Source: Clostridia bacterium (GTDB lineage Bacteria; Bacillota_A; Clostridia; Christensenellales; Borkfalkiaceae). From it: 6,606 nucleotides of DNA. Positions 5,580 to 6,606 of the stretch are shown piece by piece. The notes beneath the pieces are model-generated. The model was not told where the DNA came from. It saw nothing but the letters and a program-made list of their open reading frames with translations, and ran no database searches. The stretch is from assembly GCA_017621955.1 (NCBI GenBank), contig JAGASB010000240.1:1-6606 (forward strand), written 5' to 3'. Each line of letters opens with the position of its first letter. The stretch's first letter is position 1. The translations under genes were made by a program, and so were the position numbers.

Positions 5580-6606
5580 TTAAAGCGCAAGGCGAAGAAT
5601 TTTCTCAATGTCATCCTTATTTACAGGCGGGTTACTAGGAAGGAATCCGTCTTTATCACAGTTAATTCTTCTAACATCATCAGCAATAACACTTATTTCA
5701 CTTTCGAGAATATTGCATTGAGAAAGTCTAGTTTGCACACCATTGTCAGCTATAAACTTTTCAAATAAATCTATCGCTTTATATGCAACTTCTTTATCCG
5801 TTCCGCTTAAATCGAATATTCTACGACCAAACTGAGCGAACCTATCTAATCTTCTGTTTACCACATATCTAAAAAAAGACGGCATAACTATTCCAAGTGA
5901 CGCACCGTGCGTAACACCATATCTTGCTGAAAGAACGTGTCCTATCGGGTGCATTGGCGAACGGGGAGCAACGCCTGCGTGAAGCCAACCGTTCCAGCAA
6001 AGCGCTGATGTCCACTGCATACTTGCGCGAAGATTAGCATCTTGCGGATTTTTAAGAATTTTAGGTAGAAGTTCCATTATTGTTTTAACAGCACCCTCTT
6101 GAAGCCTATCTTGAAAAGGCGTATCTGGTTCACAGTTAAAGTATGCTTCGCAAATGTGCGATATTGCGTCAACAGCGCCACACGCTGTTTGATATGCTGG
6201 TAATGTACAAGTTAATTCTGGGTCAATTACTGACGCTATGGGATAAAGAACGTTTCCGCAAATATGCGACTTTTCCGTTGTATCATCATTAGTCGCAACG
6301 GCAATATTATTCATTTCTGAACTCGTTGCTGGCAACGTCGGCACCATGATAGTGGGAACGCTTTTGTCGGGCAATGGCTTTGGTTGCTCGCTACCGTTTG
6401 AATAATAAAAATCCCAAACGTCACCATCATAATGCACGCCAACACCTATTGCTTTTGCCGTATCCATAGCACTTCCACCACCAACACCAATAATAACGTC
6501 AACGTTGTTTTCTCTGCAAAGTTTTATACCGTGTTTGATTTGCGAAATCATTGGATTCGCAGTTACGTTATAACAAGTTACAGTATTTATATTATAAGAT
6601 TTTAAG
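5580..6606 (-). CDS. Iron-type alcohol dehydrogenase, butanol dehydrogenase-like (N-terminus beyond window edge)
   Basis: Group III (iron-dependent) alcohol dehydrogenases interconvert aldehydes or ketones and alcohols with NAD(P)H. The reading frame stays open to the window edge: 18 codons ending in ANP precede the Met at 6549-6551, and this NP is the conserved turn before the cofactor domain. That Met is therefore not the start, and about 40-60 residues are missing. Counting from that Met, the nucleotide-binding GGGSAMDTAK spans 24-33, and the metal ligands are D128 and H132 (VDAISH), H205 (GHVLSA) and H215 (THG). The HxxGHVLSARYGVTHG pattern resembles the BDH/YqhD-type branch more than FucO. 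The C-terminus is intact (stop TAA) and a strong terminator follows, so it is transcribed separately from the downstream operon. It could reduce an aldehyde released by the neighbouring aldolases, but general fermentation is equally possible. Confidence 0.93.
   Translation of the reverse strand, partial: LKSYNINTVTCYNVTANPMISQIKHGIKLCRENNVDVIIGVGGGSAMDTAKAIGVGVHYDGDVWDFYYSNGSEQPKPLPDKSVPTIMVPTLPATSSEMNNIAVATNDDTTEKSHICGNVLYPIASVIDPELTCTLPAYQTACGAVDAISHICEAYFNCEPDTPFQDRLQEGAVKTIMELLPKILKNPQDANLRASMQWTSALCWNGWLHAGVAPRSPMHPIGHVLSARYGVTHGASLGIVMPSFFRYVVNRRLDRFAQFGRRIFDLSGTDKEVAYKAIDLFEKFIADNGVQTRLSQCNILESEISVIADDVRRINCDKDGFLPSNPPVNKDDIEKILRLAL

Noticed and set aside
6549..6551. Met as the start of the Fe-ADH gene
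   Set aside because: The frame stays open upstream to the window edge and encodes the conserved NP turn before the cofactor-binding domain, so the true start is outside the window.

Overview
This AT-rich window looks like a fragment of a low-GC Gram-positive chromosome (Bacillota, probably a fermentative Clostridia-type anaerobe). The support is very A/T-rich intergenic DNA, strong AAGGAG/GGGAG-type ribosome binding sites before every gene whose start is visible, two consensus sigma-A-type promoters with exact 17-bp spacers, and hairpin terminators. No marker gene fixes the genus. Every gene lies on the minus strand, so transcription runs from high to low coordinates.

Layout in transcription order. 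(1) 6606-5580: an iron-type alcohol dehydrogenase whose N-terminus lies outside the window, followed by a near-perfect hairpin terminator (5478-5510). (2) 5477-5164: an A/T-rich gap with a strong promoter (-35 at 5228-5233, -10 at 5205-5210). (3) 5163-554: a four-gene unit that appears to be one operon. It encodes a PHP-domain protein of unknown substrate, an SDR dehydrogenase resembling sorbitol-6-phosphate dehydrogenase (SrlD), a tandem-domain class II aldolase whose second domain has lost most catalytic residues, and a RhaD/YuxG-like single-domain class II aldolase. Intergenic gaps are 38, 188 and 22 bp. The 188-bp gap holds a 122-bp imperfect inverted repeat. The unit ends at a hairpin terminator (507-537). 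(4) 219-1: the first 73 codons of argininosuccinate synthase (argG), with its own consensus promoter at 253-281.

How the genes may work together (inference): the SDR could interconvert a sugar (or sugar phosphate) alcohol and its keto form. One or both class II aldolases could cleave a ketose phosphate to a triose phosphate plus an aldehyde. The PHP protein would supply metal-dependent hydrolysis, for example of a phosphoester. The neighbouring Fe-ADH could reduce the aldehyde, but it is a separate transcription unit. No kinase, isomerase, transporter or regulator is visible, so the substrate cannot be named. argG belongs to arginine biosynthesis and seems unrelated.

The most notable items are the nested inverted repeat inside the operon (MITE-like or structured RNA), the half-degenerate tandem aldolase, and the unusual PHP/SDR/double-aldolase combination.
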